7,995 bases of DNA from an uncultured Syntrophomonadaceae bacterium. Its GTDB lineage: Bacteria; Bacillota; Syntrophomonadia; Syntrophomonadales; Syntrophomonadaceae. A program made the translations under genes and the position numbers. The stretch's first letter is position 1; every line of letters starts with the position of its first letter. A model generated the notes under the pieces. It did no database searches and had not been told where the DNA came from. It was given only the letters and a program-made list of their open reading frames with translations. Location: the NCBI GenBank assembly GCA_944391275.1, contig CALXSZ010000196.1, forward strand, positions 1 through 7,995. Reading direction: 5' to 3'. Below are positions 4,720 to 7,995 of the stretch, in pieces.

Positions 4720-6777
4720 ATGGTGATTTCTTACAACTGGCTCAAAGAGCTAATTGCGATAGATTGGAGCGCGCAAGAATTGGCCAAACGCTTAACGATG
4801 GCCGGTATTGAAATCGATCGTGTGACAGAAGAGGATGGCGATTTTATTCTCGAGGCCGATTTAACTCCGAATCGTGGGGATATTTTGGGAATGGTTAACG
4901 TAGCGCACGAGGTCGCGGGGCTTAGTGGAGCGGCGTTAACGTTGCCCCAGGCGAACGTGCAGGAGAATGATGAGAAAATTGAAGATTACATCCATGTAAC
5001 TATTGAAGAACCGGATTTATGCGCTCGTTATACCGCTCGACTCATTAAAAATGTAAAAATTGGACCTTCGCCGGAATGGATGCAAACCAAACTCCTACAT
5101 TCTGGGATTCGTCCCATTAACAACGTCGTAGATATTACAAACTATGTGATGCTTGAGACGAATCAGCCGTTACACGCGTTTGATTATGATTTCCTAAAAA
5201 CGAAGCAAATTATTGTACGCCGAGCCAAAAACGGGGAAAAATTCACAACGTTGGATGGCGTCGAACGGGCGCTTGATCCGAACGATTTGGTGATTAGCGA
5301 TGGACCGGACTGTGCGGTTGCGTTAGCGGGCGTCATGGGGGGATTGGACAGTGAAATTCATGACGATACGGTCAATGTGTTGTTGGAAAGCGCTGTGTTC
5401 AATGGCTATAATGTGCGTAAAACCTCTCGCCGATTGGCTTTGCGGAGTGAATCGTCAATTCGCTATGAAAAAGGATGCGACGTCCACCATGCGGACTATG
5501 TGTCCAACCGTGCAGCAGGGCTTCTGCAGGAGTTGGCTGGTGGAGAAGTTGTTGGCGGAATATTTGACGCTTATCCGAGGAAGAAGGAAAACGTTACTGT
5601 GAAAATACGCCCGGCTAGAGTTAATCAACTCTTGGGATTGCAACTGTCGGATGAAGAGATCACCGTTTGTTTGGAACGATTGGGGATGACGGTTACGCCA
5701 ACAGAAGGAGGATATTCCGTACAAGTGCCTTCTTGGCGCGCAGATATTGAAATGGAAGTGGATCTTATTGAAGAAGTTGCGCGGATTTATGGGTATGATC
5801 GGATTCCTGCAACGCTTCCATCCGGGAAGACGACGGTTGGACAGTTAACTCCGTGGCAAAGTTTTGTCGATCAGGTCCGGGAATATATGTCCCAAAGTAT
5901 GCTGGAAACGATTAATTATAGTTTTATCCATCCGAAATCATGGGATGATTTAAGGCTGACGCCGGATAGCCCTTATCGAAATTGTGTTCAAATTGCTAAC
6001 CCGCTTTCCGAGGAGCAAAGCGTTATGCGAACGATGCTCTTGCCGGGATTGTTAAATGCAGCGGCGCGTAATTTAGCGCGTCAGAACGAATCGGTCCTTT
6101 TATATGAAATTGGCCGTGTGTTTTATCCGACCCAAGAAGAAAACGTTGTGCGGGAAAAAGTATCGTTAGGCGGCGTGATCGCGGGGAAATTGGGAGCAAA
6201 TTGGTTAAAACTGGACGGAACCTTGGATTTTTATTTCTTAAAAGGCGTGTTGGATGTTTTATTTGCGCATTTAGGCGTTGAAATAACCTATGAGCCAACC
6301 GGCGCCTATCCCAGCTTACATCCCGGGCGCAGCGCCCAATTGTGTGCGGAAGGAAAAATCTTGGGCGTCATTGGGGAAATTCATCCGCATGTACAAAAGA
6401 ATTTTGGCCTTAAAGATCGCGTTTGCGTATTTGAATTGAATTTAGAAAACCTCTTTGCGTTGTATAATAACCGGACGACGACGCAGCGGTTTTCTCGTTT
6501 CCCTATGGTAAGCCGGGATTTGGCAGTTTTAGTTAAAGAAGACATGGAAGTTGGCAGAATCTTAAACAGGGTGCGGCAATTAGACCTGCCTTATTTGATT
6601 CAAAGCCGCGTTTTTGACGTGTATGTTGGAGAACAGGTTGAAACGGGGCAAAAGAGCGTAGCACTGAACTTTGTTTTCCAGGCTCCGGATCGTACGCTAA
6701 CCGATACGGAAATTGCGGAGTATATGCAACAAATTGTCGTTGAGCTGCAAAAAACGCTTCATGCAACGGTTCGGTAA
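4720..6777 (+). CDS. pheT: Phenylalanine--tRNA ligase beta subunit, lacking the OB-fold tRNA-binding domain
   Basis: This is the partner of PheS: structural core, editing of misacylated Tyr-tRNA, and tRNA anticodon recognition. At 685 residues it is about 110 shorter than typical bacterial PheT (around 790-800). The B1 start (YNWLKELI, LTMAGIEID) passes at about residues 35-48 straight to LTPNRGD, skipping the EMAP/Trbp111-like OB domain. What remains is complete: B3/B4 editing domain at about 97-290, with RPINNVVDIT (131-140), QPLHAFD (149-155, H152), GVMGG (204-208) and LLESAVFN (221-228); B5 at about 293-370, with EVDLIEEVARIYGYD; the catalytic-like core at about 370-575; and the C-terminal FDX-ACB anticodon-binding domain at about 590-685 (RFPMVSRDLAVLV). 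The binding site AGGAGG overlaps the pheS stop codon, eight bases before the ATG, so the two are translationally close-coupled. The frame is continuous, so the loss is an in-frame deletion, not a frameshift. Confidence 0.95.
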   Translation: MVISYNWLKELIAIDWSAQELAKRLTMAGIEIDRVTEEDGDFILEADLTPNRGDILGMVNVAHEVAGLSGAALTLPQANVQENDEKIEDYIHVTIEEPDLCARYTARLIKNVKIGPSPEWMQTKLLHSGIRPINNVVDITNYVMLETNQPLHAFDYDFLKTKQIIVRRAKNGEKFTTLDGVERALDPNDLVISDGPDCAVALAGVMGGLDSEIHDDTVNVLLESAVFNGYNVRKTSRRLALRSESSIRYEKGCDVHHADYVSNRAAGLLQELAGGEVVGGIFDAYPRKKENVTVKIRPARVNQLLGLQLSDEEITVCLERLGMTVTPTEGGYSVQVPSWRADIEMEVDLIEEVARIYGYDRIPATLPSGKTTVGQLTPWQSFVDQVREYMSQSMLETINYSFIHPKSWDDLRLTPDSPYRNCVQIANPLSEEQSVMRTMLLPGLLNAAARNLARQNESVLLYEIGRVFYPTQEENVVREKVSLGGVIAGKLGANWLKLDGTLDFYFLKGVLDVLFAHLGVEITYEPTGAYPSLHPGRSAQLCAEGKILGVIGEIHPHVQKNFGLKDRVCVFELNLENLFALYNNRTTTQRFSRFPMVSRDLAVLVKEDMEVGRILNRVRQLDLPYLIQSRVFDVYVGEQVETGQKSVALNFVFQAPDRTLTDTEIAEYMQQIVVELQKTLHATVR

Positions 6778-6844
6778 ATTAATTTTTTATTTTTTAAACG
6801 ATTCCATGATCGAAATAAATCTGAGAGCGAAGGAGGCGAAAATA

Positions 6845-7995
6845 ATGAGTCAGACGATCACGATTACCTTTCCCGATGGTCGTCAATGCCAGGTTGCTCC
6901 AGGGACGACGGTTCGCGCCTTGTGGACGGCATGCAGCGATAAGCCGTCTGAGATTCATCCAGTGGGAGCGATTTGGAATCAGGGAAAACCGTATATGATG
7001 CAAGAAAAACTTTGGGAAGATGGAAATTTGGCGTGGATTGACCAGAAGAGCCAGGAAGGATATCATATTTATCGGCAAAGCGTTATTTTCATCTTATTGA
7101 AGGCGAGTCGGGATCTGTTTAAAGATCGCAGGATGATCATCCAGCATACGATTTCCAACGGCGTGTTTTGTGAATTCGATGGCGTGAATGCGCATCCGGG
7201 AGATGATCAACTGCTCATGAACCGGATGCAGGAAATGGTTCAGGCAGATTTGCCGTTTAATCTGTGGGAAATGTCTGCTGAAGAGGCTGCGGGTATTTTT
7301 GAGAAACAAGGGCAGCCGGAAAGCGCTGCGCTTATGCGTACGTATCCGCAGGACTCTGTGACGCTGGTAGAACTGGACGGCTATTATGAGTACTTTGTGT
7401 ATCAAATTGTAGACCGAACAGGGATAACACAGCAATTCCGATTGAGTCAATATGAAAAAGGATTATTGCTGCAAACGCCGGAAGAGGGCGTAGGAGAATT
7501 AACGCCGTTTCATGAGCAAAGAAAATTGCATTATATCTTGCAAAATACCGTACAGTGGGCAAGCACCATGCGCGTAAGAAATGTTGCGGAGTTGAATCAG
7601 GTGACTCGAGCGAATAAAATGGACGGGCTCATTCGTGTCAGCGAAGCCTTACATGAAAAAAGAATTGCCCAAATTGCGGATCAGATTTGCAGCGATTCGC
7701 GCGTTCGATTAATTATGATTGCCGGGCCTTCATCTTCTGGCAAAACTTCTTTTGCTCAGCGGTTGGCTGTTCAGTTGCGTGTGAACGGGAAAAAACCTGT
7801 AGCGGTTTCGATGGATAATTATTTTATTGATCGGGATCAAACGCCGCGTGATGAAAATGGCGAATATGACTTTGAGAATCTGGATGCTCTTCAGGTGGAG
7901 CTGTTTAATCAACACCTCATACAATTGTTTAACGGCGAACGCGTTCAGTTGCCGGTTTATGACTTTGTTCAGGGAAAGAGCCGTAAAGATGGGCC
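6845..7995 (+). CDS. TGS-domain nucleoside (uridine-type) kinase, 3' end outside the window
   Basis: The first 383 residues are present, out of about 550 usual for the family. The N-terminal 65 residues are a TGS-like domain. Residues 75-110 resemble the second additional domain of threonyl-tRNA synthetase (YRQSVIFILLKAS, then IIQHTISNGVFCEF with H101 and C109), but no threonyl synthetase catalytic core follows. Instead there is a linker containing SEALHEKRIAQIADQI (266-281) and a P-loop kinase: Walker A GPSSSGKTS at 294-302 (K300), MDNYFIDRD at 323-331 and PVYDF at 370-374, as in uridine kinase/phosphoribulokinase proteins. The expected reaction is ATP-dependent phosphorylation of a nucleoside, in pyrimidine salvage by analogy. 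AGGAGG at 6831-6836 lies eight bases before the ATG. The 67-base gap after pheT is AT-rich, with no convincing terminator or promoter, so it probably shares the pheST transcript. Confidence 0.88.
   Translation, partial: MSQTITITFPDGRQCQVAPGTTVRALWTACSDKPSEIHPVGAIWNQGKPYMMQEKLWEDGNLAWIDQKSQEGYHIYRQSVIFILLKASRDLFKDRRMIIQHTISNGVFCEFDGVNAHPGDDQLLMNRMQEMVQADLPFNLWEMSAEEAAGIFEKQGQPESAALMRTYPQDSVTLVELDGYYEYFVYQIVDRTGITQQFRLSQYEKGLLLQTPEEGVGELTPFHEQRKLHYILQNTVQWASTMRVRNVAELNQVTRANKMDGLIRVSEALHEKRIAQIADQICSDSRVRLIMIAGPSSSGKTSFAQRLAVQLRVNGKKPVAVSMDNYFIDRDQTPRDENGEYDFENLDALQVELFNQHLIQLFNGERVQLPVYDFVQGKSRKDG

Noticed and set aside
5351..5602. Plus-strand 83-codon frame inside pheT.
   Set aside because: It lies in another frame within the conserved editing domain of PheT and has no sign of independent translation.
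6778..6844. A terminator or promoter in the T-rich gap between pheT and the kinase gene.
   Set aside because: The T-run has no stable hairpin before it, and no -35/-10 pair with acceptable spacing was found.
7094..7562. Two overlapping minus-strand frames opposite the kinase gene.
   Set aside because: The plus strand encodes a clear kinase-family protein through this region, and the antisense frames have no motifs.

Overview
The window looks like chromosomal DNA of a low-to-moderate GC member of the Bacillota. The support is strong AGGAGG-type ribosome binding sites, a consensus sigma-A-type promoter, a four-transmembrane CmpB-like protein, a pheS-pheT pair whose PheS carries a four-cysteine insert, and a TGS-domain nucleoside kinase of the kind common in anaerobic Clostridia and Negativicutes. 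I cannot name the genus. All complete genes end in TAA or TAG and tryptophan is encoded by TGG, so nothing suggests a variant genetic code. No tRNA, rRNA, CRISPR array, transposase or phage gene was seen.

Layout, left to right. Positions 1-175 hold no complete gene. They contain an open frame that could be the basic C-terminal end of a rightward gene, and a striking branched inverted repeat (59-127). Two genes on the minus strand follow: a short Ppx/GppA-family phosphatase (176-1090) and a small CmpB-like membrane protein (1218-1670). The ppx gene probably has its own promoter, with a perfect palindrome between the -35 and -10 boxes. A divergent intergenic region (1671-1837) carries an excellent rightward promoter for a two-gene unit: a SAM-dependent methyltransferase (1838-2620) and a HAD-family phosphatase (2657-3373). 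That unit ends at a clear intrinsic terminator (3488-3535). A separate extended -10 promoter then drives the pheS-pheT operon (3685-6777). A TGS-domain/uridine-kinase-like gene (6845 to the window edge, incomplete) follows 67 bases later and probably shares the transcript.

How the genes fit together: PheS and PheT form the alpha2-beta2 phenylalanyl-tRNA synthetase. The other genes look like ordinary housekeeping or accessory metabolism (phosphate or alarmone turnover, a methyltransferase of unknown substrate, a small-molecule phosphatase, nucleoside salvage), with no obvious pathway joining them.

The most notable observation is that PheT is only 685 residues. The usual N-terminal EMAP/Trbp111-like OB-fold tRNA-binding domain, about 110 residues, is cleanly absent in frame, while the editing, B5, core and anticodon-binding domains remain. 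Second is the pair of structured intergenic elements (59-127 and 3374-3530), which share a short similar core. I see no evidence of a new defence or mobile system here.
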